Positions 41,707-51,426 of a stretch of DNA of 64,000 nucleotides are shown piece after piece. The stretch's first letter is position 1. Each line of letters opens with the position of its first letter. The stretch covers positions 6,944,001 to 7,008,000 of the forward strand of contig CAMGYJ010000011.1 of assembly GCA_946122785.1 (NCBI GenBank), given 5' to 3'. The notes beneath the pieces were generated by a model. It was not told the DNA's origin, ran no database searches, and saw nothing but the letters and a program-made list of their open reading frames with translations. The stretch comes from Linum tenue (lineage: Eukaryota; Streptophyta; Magnoliopsida; Malpighiales; Linaceae). Both the position numbers and the translations under genes were made by a program.

Positions 41707-43314
41707 TTAAGCTCTTTGTTCAACATAAGATCCAGCAAGTCCAGAAGTACCAATCAAGGTCACCTGCAAACACAGGACCAAGTGATTTAGGCACACAACA
41801 TCAACTACCTTGCTTTCCAAATATGCATTAAAGAACAGCCAAGTACAGCTCCAGATGCAGAAGGTTGACAGCTTGGAGAAACAATAATTTAAATCGAGAA
41901 TTTCAGTTAATTAGCATTCTGTAAAATTGAGCAAGTCTTAATACCTTGCCCCACTCCGATCCAAGTCCAGCGCATCTCATCTTCAAAAATATCATCTTTG
42001 AACCCAATTCCATCTCTACTTTCTTTCTCAGGTAGGCCTCATCAGGTCCAAATGACTCCAAATACGAAGAGTACCGTTCAAAAAACATGCGGATTGCCTT
42101 TGCATAATCATCTGTTAGCGGTTTTACATCCTGTGTCACATATTTTACAAGATAGTATTAATCTTCAACAGCCATTTGAGAGTACAAATATAAAACTGAA
42201 ATTTTTAAATAAAAAAGCCATGAACATACCTCGCCACTCATCCCAATGCTGTCATCTAGCTCCATCTTCAGAGTCATGATCATCCCACCAAATTCCTCAA
42301 CAGCTTCACATGACCGGAAAACATTCTTCAAGATCTCTTGACCGGATTTGTCATCAGAGTTTTTAGACAGAGCATTCTTTACATCATGGACAACTGTCGC
42401 ATCAATTTCATCCCAGCTTGCAGCCATCAAGTCCTTGAAAGCACATAAGACATCATGGTCCTTAATCTCGGGCAAGTGTGCTACATCCTCACTATAAGAC
42501 CTTTTACTACCAATGCTGATCTCTAAAGGAGTCTGGGAACCTAAAAACAAGAATGACCAAGAAACTACCGAGTTAAAAGAGGCATGAACTATCATTTCCG
42601 AGGTAGCATCAACTTCAAACAAACAGGAGTTGGCAGATAAAATCAATCATTATATCTACCTAATTGACATAAGCCTTAATGAGTTTCACATTGATGACAA
42701 TTGCTGGTTCACTTCTAACACCTAGGCACATATACCAATGAAAATTCATGTCACACATATCCGGTAATGTTAAATTATTGATAGTATGTGCTCACAATTT
42801 CCAAAGGCTACAATTCTGAATATAAAACATGGGAAAGAAGCCAAACAACTAGAGATGAGAAACAAATGACCGAGAAAGAACTTCATCTAAGTTTTAAGTC
42901 ATGGTGTATTAGATGAGCAGAATGACATAATTGGGAACAGAAAATTTCAGATAAAGGCTACTGCTTCTTTTTCCTATTAGCGCAGATTCATTCAACCTAG
43001 TTCACCAACTTCGCTCCCAAATCCACCCAAAAATTGAAAAGGCCTCAACAAAGTTTTAGGTAATTATCCCCAAGGATGATGATCAAATTGAGAACCAAAT
43101 AAGTACGCAGAGCGCCCAAAACCACAACCGGAAGTATGGGGTCGAAAAGTGCCATACCGGAAGGGATGCGATCCGCAGAAGCGGTGGCGGGAGTGAGAGT
43201 GAATAAGGATCGAGGAGCTGATTGATGGTGGTTGCCGGCAATAGCTGCAAAGCTTATCGAAGATCTACGAGAAGCTGCACGATATAGAGACCTGAGAGCC
43301 ACCATCTTCCCCAT
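41707..43314 (-). CDS. SDH5: Succinate dehydrogenase subunit 5, mitochondrial (4 exons)
   Basis: Exons on the minus strand: 43314-43158, 42540-42230, 42130-41945, 41763-41707, all with GT-AG introns and compatible phases; 236 residues (233 if translation begins at the second ATG, 43305). The N-terminus (MVALRSLYRAASRRSS, then AIAGNHHQSAPRSLF) is a mitochondrial-type presequence. The body contains DVLCAFKDLMAASWDE, SKNSDDKSGQEILKN, LKMELDDSIGMSGE, MELGSKMIFLKMRCAGLGSEWGK, and ends GTSGLAGSYVEQRA, the pattern I know for plant SDH5, a plant-specific subunit of respiratory complex II in the inner membrane. No lesions are seen. A truncated second copy lies at about 62564-63690. Confidence 0.88.
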
Positions 43315-43429
43315 CTTCCTCCTGAAGACGATCAAATCTTTTCCTTTTTTTGTTCTTGAAAGCATCAATTTCCTTCCTTACTCTGTTCTCTTTTTACATT
43401 TTTCCGATTAAAATGGGGAATCTACATCT

Positions 43430-43640
43430 CTACACATATTATAATACACCGAAGGGAAAAACGGGAGCCCCATTTCAAATTTCCTGCAACGACAGTGAAA
43501 GTAGGAAGGACATTTTGGTCTTCACAATTACTTTTTTTTATTCATTAAAAAAACACGTACTGGGGTTTGAACCATGACCATTTTAAAGAAAAACAAGGAT
43601 CATAACCAATCACACTAAGTAGATTTGTTGTATCTTTTTA
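43430..43640 (-). repeat. Dispersed repeat related to the array at 5368-8230
   Basis: On the minus strand it reads AGTGTGATTGGTTATGATCC, then GGTTCAAACCC (B-box-like), then an AT-rich stretch and GAAGACCAAAATGTCC. This is the same order as in each array unit (for example 6398-6530, plus strand). It looks like a diverged tRNA-related retroposon family. Confidence 0.55.
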
Positions 43641-43706
43641 AATTAAAAACATATAATAGCATGGAGGAAAAAGCTCTTCCCCCATTTCAAATTCCCTGCT
43701 CCAAGA

Positions 43707-44382
43707 GCGTTTGTAGGAAGGGTAGAATATGGAGTGTCAATCTTTTTCTCTTTCCTCTGTGGAACGGGCCAACTATACCTTATACATGCGGATTTAAACG
43801 GGTCATGGAGTGCCAATATTTTCTTTACGCTCTTTTATTTCTCCATGGTGATAAAATATATATGAAAAGGCAAAAACAATACTCCTTTTTATTTATAAAA
43901 ATAAAAAATTTAACAATAAACTAATGCATGGTATCTAATGGGCTAACGGCTAACTATAAAATAAAAGAGTTGAATAGGTCTGACCTACACAGGATTTGGC
44001 TATCAAGTAAAACAAATCAACATCATTGGTTTGTCATTCTAAAAGCGTTTATAGGAAGGGTAGAATAGGTAGTTTCAATTTTTTCTCTTTCCTCTGTGGA
44101 ACGAGCCAACTTACCGTACACATGAAGATTTAAACGGGTCCAGGAGTGTCAATTTTTATCTTTAAGCTCTTTTATTTTTCCGTGGTGATAAAATATATAT
44201 GAAAAGGCAAAAACAATACTCCTTTTTATTGCTAAAAATAAAAAATTTAACAATAAACTAATGCATGGTATCTAATGGGCTAACCGCTAACCATAAAATA
44301 AAAGAGTTGAATGAGCCTGACCTACACGGAATTTGGCCATCAAGTAAAACAAATGAACATCATTGGTTTGCCATTCTAAAAC
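43707..44382. repeat. Two tandem copies of a 338-bp unit
   Basis: Unit 1 (43707-44044) and unit 2 (44045-44382) share almost their whole length, including TAATGCATGGTATCTAATGG and CATCATTGGTTTG. The second copy ends just before the MULE insertion site at 44400. No coding capacity. Confidence 0.85.
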
Positions 44383-44408
44383 AAGCTATTTTCTCTGGCA
44401 TAATATAT

Positions 44409-44820
44409 GGAAAAAATCCCACTGTACACACGTTCTTAAAAAAAATTCCCAAAATACATAAGTTATAAAAAAATTTCCCAAAGTACACATGTTTGGCATT
44501 CACCGTGTTTGACAAACGCAGTGAAGGTAATCACCGCGTTTGTCAAAGACGGTGAATATTTTACCGTTTAAAACCAAAACGGTGACGTATTCACCGCCTT
44601 TATCTAAAACGGTGATGTATTCACCGCGTTTGGTAAAGACGGTGAATACATCACCGTTTTGGTCGACAACGGTGAATACATTCACCGTTTTTGGGTAAAG
44701 CGGTGATATATTCCCACGTTTCCCACCCCTGGTAGGTCAAAATTAGGTCACACCTACCTATTATTCACCGTTTGAGACAAACGCGGTGATGGTGTTCACC
44801 GTTTTTGACAAAAACGGTGA
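44409..44820. repeat. MULE left terminal inverted repeat with palindrome array
   Basis: The outer 90 bp (AATCCCACTGTACACACG, ACATAAGTTATAAAAAA) match the reverse complement of 57011-57103. From 44501 to 44820 follow about nine short palindromes, CACCG(T/C)(G/T)TTT...AAACG(C)GGTGA, each 24-35 bp. Confidence 0.88.
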
Positions 44821-44838
44821 ATAATAGGCAGATTTTCC

Positions 44839-44846
44839 TATAAATA
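44839..44846 (+). promoter_or_regulatory. TATA box of the MULE transposase
   Basis: TATAAATA directly inside the left TIR, reading towards the transposase. A mirror-image TATA lies inside the right TIR at 56511-56518. The LINE insertion now separates it from the coding region by over 6 kb. Confidence 0.7.
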
Positions 44847-45173
44847 CCAACCCACCAGCAGAAGCAAAAACATAACCACTCCCCCCTTCTTCAAATTTCA
44901 GCAACAAAAATCGAGCATAATACACAGAACATACATTTTTCGGTATGTTGAGACTTTTCGTATTATAGTCTAATTATGTTTTTAGTAGTTATAGTATGAT
45001 TAAATTTTCGTATTATGTTGTTGTTAGTTAGTTATAGTATGATTTAATTTTCGTATTATGTTGTTGTTAGTTAGTTGAATTTATTTTCGTTAGTTATAGT
45101 ATGATTTAATTTTCGTATTATAGTCGTGACAACAACGCTCTGAAAAAAACGCTCTGAAAAAAACGCTCTGAAA

Positions 45174-47069
45174 ATGTACTCTGTTTTTCCGACTGCCGAT
45201 AACACGACGGACGCCGACATGGCTCTTTCGGGCAGGCCGCCGGACCACACCTCTACGACTCTGTCGCGCATCTCATCAACGACTCAAGGCTCGCCAAGCT
45301 CGTCTCCGCTGAACTACAAATTGGCACTGGCAGGAGCCCCGGTTCCAACTCCGGCTAAGGGCCAACAATGGACTTTCATTGGCGAGCATGACTTGGAGGT
45401 CGGGCTCTACAACGGCGAACCCGAGTTGAAGATATCGCCCCAACTCAAGGAACGCCTCTGTTTACCGTGGAAGCGCACTTTGGTTGCGCGGCTCCTAGGA
45501 AAATCGGTCTCTTACCAGTACATCTGCTCACAGCTCCGTTGGAAATGGAAACCTGCTGGGAACATGGAAATCCTCGACTTGAATAACTCAACATTCTTGA
45601 TCAATTTTAGCAATGAAAAGGACTATCTGAATGCCCTCACCGGCGGCCCATGGGTGATCCTTGATCATTATCTGATCGTCCACCAATGGTCCCACACATT
45701 CCGAACATCCGACAAACCTCACCGATCTGTGGTAGCCTGGGTTCAGCTGCCGGAGCTACCGATTCATTTTTACCATCGGGAAGTGCTATTCGCGTTGGGA
45801 AACCTACTGGGAAGAACTGTAAAACTCGATTATCATACGGAACATATGGAAAGAGGGAAGTTCGCTCGGATCGCCGTGGAGCTCGATATGGCCAAGCCTC
45901 TGAAGACGCGGATCAGACTTGAAGGGTTTTGGCAACAGGTGGTTTACGAAAACTTACCGGAAATCTGCTTTGAATGTGGCCGAATCGGGCACTCTGATGT
46001 TGCCTGCCCCAAGCTTCACAATTCCCAGGCGATTATCTCTCAGGCGGGCGCGGCAGATCAGCTCCGGTCACCGGAAGAACAACCGCCGGAACCGCCGGCG
46101 GGCTACGGACCATGGATGCAGGTGATTCGGAAATCACGCAGCCAGAATAGGAAAGGGGAAGTCAGCCAGGGATCCGCCCAAGGTATTCCAACGGAGAGAA
46201 AAGTTGATACCGGGAAAGCAGCTAGCAAATCGGGAAAGAACCAAAGACAAGAGCAAGGGATCCCTAAAATCTCGAAAGATAAGAAAGGGAAGGAGGATCC
46301 GAGAGGGGATTTGAGAAAGGGTAAGGCGGCGATGCAAAATGGGAAGGCCATCGTTGATGAAGATAACCTAGGCAAGGTGTATCAGGCCCCAGGCCCGTCT
46401 CAAGTGTGGCGTTTGGTGGGCCCGAAGTCCAAGGAGGTCTCCACTTTCTCTAGTCTGAAGCCCATTGAAGAATCAGAAGCTGACTTGAAGATGCTGGATC
46501 CTAGTGAAAATGAGCCCAACAACAACATGAACTCAATCCGCAAGGCATCCTCAGCGGAATCGGGCCTCCCCTTTGACAATGAAGTGGCGTCTCTGGGAAA
46601 AGTTAATGGGCCAGAATTGGTGTCCCTGGGAAATGATAATGGCCCAAAATTTGTGTCCCCGGGAAATGATAATGGCCCTAAATTTTTGTCCCCGGGAAAA
46701 GAAGCTGGTCCACAAAAATTGGAATCCATTCGAGAACATATCAGAGGGAAAGCTGTGTCCACCCCGAAGAAGAAGAAAGATCCCAACCTGCGGGTAGCAA
46801 AGAAGAGTCATGAAATGTGGAGTGGAACGGGAAGCAGCAAGCGCGCACCAAAAAAGCAAGATAATCCAAACCATCGCAAAGCTGTCGAGGAGCTCCTCGC
46901 CCAAATCCAATCCATGCCACCTGTTGGAAGCTCTTGTTCGGGACCCAAAGCGGAGAATGACGCTATGGAAGAAATCGCCGAGCAGCCCACGAGAACTGAA
47001 GGAAACCAAATTCCCATTACGACTGCCCCGATGGGAGATGAACCCCCGCTGGCGAAGCCGGCAATTTGA
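45174..47069 (+). CDS. LINE ORF1 (DUF4283 plus zinc knuckle)
   Basis: Encodes 631 residues. The N-terminal half carries a DUF4283-type domain (FLINFSNEKDYLNALTGGPW, VVAWVQLPELPIHFYH, LDYHTEHMERGKFARI). A CX2CX4HX4C zinc knuckle (CFECGRIGHSDVAC) lies near residue 270. The rest is hydrophilic and basic/acidic, with a 33-bp minisatellite (four units, 46590-46721, giving SPGNDNGPKF-like repeats). This protein would bind RNA in the LINE particle. ATG 45174 opens the frame; a second in-frame Met (MALSGRPPDHTS) at 45219 is an alternative start. The frame is intact. Confidence 0.88.
   Translation: MYSVFPTADNTTDADMALSGRPPDHTSTTLSRISSTTQGSPSSSPLNYKLALAGAPVPTPAKGQQWTFIGEHDLEVGLYNGEPELKISPQLKERLCLPWKRTLVARLLGKSVSYQYICSQLRWKWKPAGNMEILDLNNSTFLINFSNEKDYLNALTGGPWVILDHYLIVHQWSHTFRTSDKPHRSVVAWVQLPELPIHFYHREVLFALGNLLGRTVKLDYHTEHMERGKFARIAVELDMAKPLKTRIRLEGFWQQVVYENLPEICFECGRIGHSDVACPKLHNSQAIISQAGAADQLRSPEEQPPEPPAGYGPWMQVIRKSRSQNRKGEVSQGSAQGIPTERKVDTGKAASKSGKNQRQEQGIPKISKDKKGKEDPRGDLRKGKAAMQNGKAIVDEDNLGKVYQAPGPSQVWRLVGPKSKEVSTFSSLKPIEESEADLKMLDPSENEPNNNMNSIRKASSAESGLPFDNEVASLGKVNGPELVSLGNDNGPKFVSPGNDNGPKFLSPGKEAGPQKLESIREHIRGKAVSTPKKKKDPNLRVAKKSHEMWSGTGSSKRAPKKQDNPNHRKAVEELLAQIQSMPPVGSSCSGPKAENDAMEEIAEQPTRTEGNQIPITTAPMGDEPPLAKPAI
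46590..46721 (+). repeat. 33-bp minisatellite in LINE ORF1
   Basis: Four direct units of 33 bp, in frame, encode GK/GN-x-NGPxxVSP/L-type repeats. The third and second units differ by only a few bases. Confidence 0.85.
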
Positions 47070-47130
47070 GCGGTTTTCCCCCGTGTCTGCTAGTCAGGGA
47101 AGTCACCAAACCTTTCTTTTAGTTTTCCTT

Positions 47131-50100
47131 ATGATTAATATTTTTAGTTGGAATTGCCGGGGGGCAAAACACCCCAAGTTTCTTGCAACTTTTAAAGAGT
47201 ATGTGTTCACCCATAGGCCTAACATTGTCTTTATTGTCGAACCACGGATCAGTGGTAAGGATGCTGAAGATGTTATTAAGAATATGGGGTTTGATAAACA
47301 TATTGTAGTAGATGCTATTGGCTTTTCTGGTGGTATTTGGGTGCTTTGGAAAGATACTCACCTGACGATGACTGAATTGGATCGAGACTCACAATTCCTT
47401 CACCTTTTGTGTACAGTTCAGAACAATGATTCAGTTCTCTTGACTGCGATCTATGCCAAGCCTAATGACCACGACAGGCAACCCCTTTGGGCGGCTATCC
47501 GTAGACTGGAGCAGCACAGTGAGAGGCCGTGGCTTTTAGCGGGGGATTTCAACTCCATTACGTGTCCCTCGGAGCGCAAAGGTGGTGCGGCTTACAACCC
47601 AAGCAAAACGGCCAGTTTCAATGCGTGCATTCGTGATTGTGGGCTTATAGATGTCGGCTTCACTGGACCTAAATTTACCTGGAGTAATGGAAGGTTATCC
47701 CAACGTCTTGACAGAGCTCTATGTAATCAGGAGTGGATCAGGCTCTTCCCAGATACTGTTTCAACGAACCTGCCTAAACTCCGTTCAGATCACAGGCCAA
47801 TCCTTATCTGCAGTAATAATGACCATATTCCCCCGAGGCAGGTAAGACCCTTCCGGTTTCTAGTGTCGTGGTTAGCGCATAAGGATTTCCATGCTACGCT
47901 TGAGGCCTCGTGGAACCGAGGAAGGGACTGTTTGTTGTCTTTGCAGGACCTTCAAGTACATCTCAGTCGTTGGAACAAAGAGGTGTTTGGAAACATATTT
48001 TGGAAGAAGGCTAAGCTATCTAAGCAGCTAGCCCGTCTGGAGGTTCAGAATGAGGCGGCATCGAGTGAAGCATCCCTCAGACGAGAAATGAAGGTTCGGG
48101 AGGAGCTTGAGCAGACTTTATGGCAGGAAGAGCTCTTGTGGCTACAGAAGGCCAGGGCAAACCAGATTGTGAACGGGGACAGGAACACTCGGTATTTCCA
48201 TACTGTGGCTCTCACGAGAAGGCGGAAGAATAGAATAACCAAGCTCCAGCGGGAGGATGGGACTTGGATCGTGGACCCGGAGTTGCTGAAGGATATGGCT
48301 AGGGAGTTCTATGTCCAGCTGTACTCGGATGACAGAACGGGGCAGCAAGATATCCCAGCCTTGTTCAATATCTTGACCGGGACCACGACGTCGCATCTTG
48401 CAGTCAGCCCACTTCCCGAGGAGACGTACCATATTATCAAGGAGACGGGAGGGCTAAAGGCACCAGGGAAGGATGGCTTCCATGCTACCTTCTACCAGAA
48501 ATGTTGGGACAGGGTGGGTGTCGATTTCCATGACCACATTGTTGCTTGTTTCAGGAATCCGGAGCGGATCGAGAGATGCAATGAAACCCTCCTGGTACTG
48601 ATGCCCAAAGTGGATTCTCCGAAGCAAGTAGCACAGTTCAGGCCCATCGGACTCTGCAATGTGAGCTACAAGGTCGTGGCCAAATGCTTGGCGAACAGGC
48701 TCAAAAATTTCATGCCTCAGCTGATCGACCCGAGCCAGTCAAGTTTCGTCCCCAAGAGACATATCACAGACAACATTATCATTCTTCAGGAAGTGGTTCA
48801 CACCATGTCGCTCAAGACGGGAACCAGGGGGCAAATGATCTTGAAAATCGACTTGGCCAAAGCCTATGACAGGATAAATTGGAAGTTCTTGGAATCCACC
48901 CTGAAGGCGACTGGTCTACCTGATGATTTTGTTAGACTGGTCATGGCGTGTGTGACGACTGTCCGTTTCCAGGTGCTCTGGAATGGTGGCTGCACCGAAC
49001 CTTTCCAACCGACGAGGGGCCTTCGGCAGGGATGTCCTCTCTCTCCTTATTTATTTACCTTATGCATTGAAAGATTGAATCACTGCATTAAGGACTCTGT
49101 TGAGAGGAAAGCTTGGAGACCGATTACTTTGTCTAAGGACGGCCCTGCACTTACTCATTTATTTTTTGCAGATGATTTGGTCTTATTTGCGGAGGCTGAC
49201 CCGAAGCAAGGAGAAGAGGTCTTGAGCTGTCTTAACCGGTTCTGTGAGGCCTCGGGGGAGCAAGTCAGCAAGGACAAGTCTTGTGTCTTCTTCTCGAAAA
49301 ACACCAGGGAGAACCCGAAGAAAAGGATTAGCGACATGTTGGGGATCAAGCATACCAGTAACCTGGGGCGCTATCTGGGTGTTCCGGTCATCCACGGCAG
49401 AGTCACCAAGGATACCTATAAATTCATCTTGGAGAAGATCGACCACCGGCTCTCAGGTTGGAAGGCGAGGAGTCTTTCCCTGGCAGGGAGAGTTACCTTG
49501 GCTACCTCGGTGCTCAACTCCCTTCCGAATTATGCCATGCAAACGGCAGTTCTCCCGGTCTCTGTTTGCGACACCATTGACAGGAAAATCAGAGCCTTTA
49601 TCTGGGGAGCAGAAGACGGCGTATCCAAAACTCACTTGGTCAAATGGGAAACCATTTGTAAACCAAAGGAGTTTGGTGGTCTGGGCATGCGCTCTGCTAG
49701 AGCTTTGAACCTGGCTTACATTATGAAGCTTGGGTGGGCCTTCCTGAACAAGTCGGAGGAGCTTTGGATCCGGGTCCTGCAGAGCAAGTATTTCAAAGGC
49801 AATGAGGCAGGGACTTTGGTGATGAAAAAGAGCAACTACTCTCGGCTATGGAAAGGAATTATGGATACTTGGCCTATCCTTAAGCAGCGAGTGGTGTGGG
49901 ACATCCGTGAAGGCCATAATGTTCAGTTTTGGACGGATCCTTGGCTTGCTGAGGGTACTGTCTTGAGTGAACATATCACTAACGCTGGTGAAGGAATTAA
50001 CTGGCATGCGACCGTTGCGGAGATGGCCACGAGTTCAGGTGAGTGGAAGTGGCATGATATTGAACCACATATGTTTGAGAATATGTTGGCTTTGATTGCA

Positions 50101-51237
50101 GATACAGACCCTCCCGTGCCGGGAGCGGGTGAAGACATCACCGCTTGGGGAATGGAGCCAGATGGAAAGTTTAAGCTTCAATCAGCTTATGCGGCGGCTG
50201 TGGAGTGGCTGAGCGACGAGGTGGGGGTGGAGGAACAGGCGAACAACCACCAGCACTGGAAGCGTCTCTGGAAGTGGGCGGGCCCGAACCGCATTAAGCA
50301 TTTTCTGTGGTTGACTTTTCATGACAGGCTGATGACGAATGCGCAGCGAAAGAAGCGGAAACTGACAACGGACGATACTTGCCCGATGTGCAATGCGGGA
50401 CCGGAAACGGCTGAACACATTCTGCGCCAGTGCCCGAGTTCTTTACAGGTATGGAACAAGCTGGGTATACAAGAGACCTCTCTAACTTATGGTCTTGGTT
50501 TTGCAGCCTGGCTTGATGAACACCTCAAAAAGGATAAGGAAGGGCTCCTGTTCGGTGTGGCGGCTTGGTATCTGTGGAAAAGAAGAAATGAGAAGGTCTT
50601 CCACAACCTGATGCAAGAGGATCACGTTTTGGCGCAACGTATTGGTTGTTGGACGTCTACTATCAGGCAAGCTCAGGAGAATGACGCAGCTTTTCAGTTA
50701 GAGAAGCCCTTGAGGTCTGAACAGCAGCTAGTTTGGATACCACCACCACAAGACTGGATGTGCGTTAACACCGACGGCTCAGTGAAGCAACCAGGATCAG
50801 AAGCAGCTGGAGGGGGCATCATCCGGGACTGGACGGGGAAGTGCATGGGAGCCTTTGTGGAGAACTTGGGAGTGTGCACGATAACCCGAGCAGAGATCAT
50901 GGCGGCCATTCGTGGCTTGCAGATGGCGTGGGAGTACGGATACAGGAAAGTCTTACTTTAGTTGGACTCCACGACAGCCATCAACATCCTTACATCACAG
51001 GATCAGACGGAGCACAGGTATCATAATCTGATTCTGCAGTTTCAGAGACTGCTCCAGCAGAACTGGGAAGTCAGAATTTCCCATATCTATAGAGAAGGAA
51101 ACAAAGTGGCGGATTTCCTTGCTAATAAAGGCCACTATGTTAGTATAGGTTTCCATGTTTTTGAGAGTTCGGACTCTGGTCTGACCTTCTGGATTTTGTA
51201 TGACGTTTTGGGTATCTCCCAAACCCGGTTAATTTAA
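47131..51237 (+). pseudogene. LINE ORF2 (endonuclease, RT, zf-RVT, RNase H) with one TAG
   Basis: The ATG at 47131 starts MINIFSWNCRGAKHPKF, typical of L1-type endonuclease. The domain contains LLAGDFNSITCPSERKGG and SDHRPILI. The RT follows (FRPIGLCNVSYKVVAKCLAN, ILKIDLAKAYDRINWKFL, GLRQGCPLSPYLF, FFADDLVLFAEA). Then come a zf-RVT (LWLTFHDRLMTN, TCPMCNAGPETAEHILRQCP) and RNase H (CVNTDGSVKQPGSEAAGGGI). A TAG at 50959-50961 cuts the RNase H at KVLL-stop-LDSTTAINIL; the frame then stays open to 51237. The endonuclease and RT are otherwise complete. The TAG is probably a single recent lesion (for example CAG to TAG). Confidence 0.92.
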
Positions 51238-51291
51238 GTTTAAGGCAAGGGCGCCCTTTAGCGTCCTATTTTCTACCAAAAAAAAAAAAAA

Positions 51292-51426
51292 TTCGTATTA
51301 TGTTGTTGTTAGTTAGTTGAATTTATGTTCGTTAGTTATGAGATGGATAATATTAGTTGTACAATATGATTTTGGTTAATTTTACTGTCTTTAAGCTAAT
51401 AGATACTTATCCTCGATTTGTAGATA
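51292..51426 (+). other. MULE leader downstream of the LINE, with a possible intron acceptor
   Basis: Contains the right TSD copy and AT-rich sequence repeating the host phrase TTCGTATTATGTTGTTG. TTTGTAG/AT just before the ATG at 51427 could be a 3' splice site of a leader intron. Confidence 0.5.

Larger units (their letters stand above)
39740..43380. repeat. Segmental duplication, copy 1
   Basis: Carries the two-exon unknown gene (plus strand) and SDH5 (minus strand). Copy 2 lies at 60812-63740 in the same orientation. Similarity extends through introns and the intergenic parts, with interruptions between 41230 and 41880. Confidence 0.88.
45122..51291 (+). mobile_element. L1-type LINE, nearly full length, inserted in the MULE leader
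   Basis: Two ORFs and a 13-base poly(A) end at 51291. TTCGTATTAT occurs at both flanks (45112-45121 and 51292-51301) and could be the TSD. However the same phrase is tandemly repeated in the host sequence, so it is not decisive. The 5' UTR is only about 50 bp and includes three copies of a 14-bp phrase (ACGCTCTGAAAAAA), so some 5' truncation is possible. The single visible lesion is a TAG in ORF2. Confidence 0.88.

Noticed and set aside
44501..44820. CRISPR-like array
   Set aside because: Repeats are palindromic, variable in length and located in the TIR of a eukaryotic Mutator element; there are no constant spacers or cas genes.
46400..47009. Minus-strand frames of 128-152 codons over LINE ORF1
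   Set aside because: Shadows of the ORF1 minisatellite and linker.
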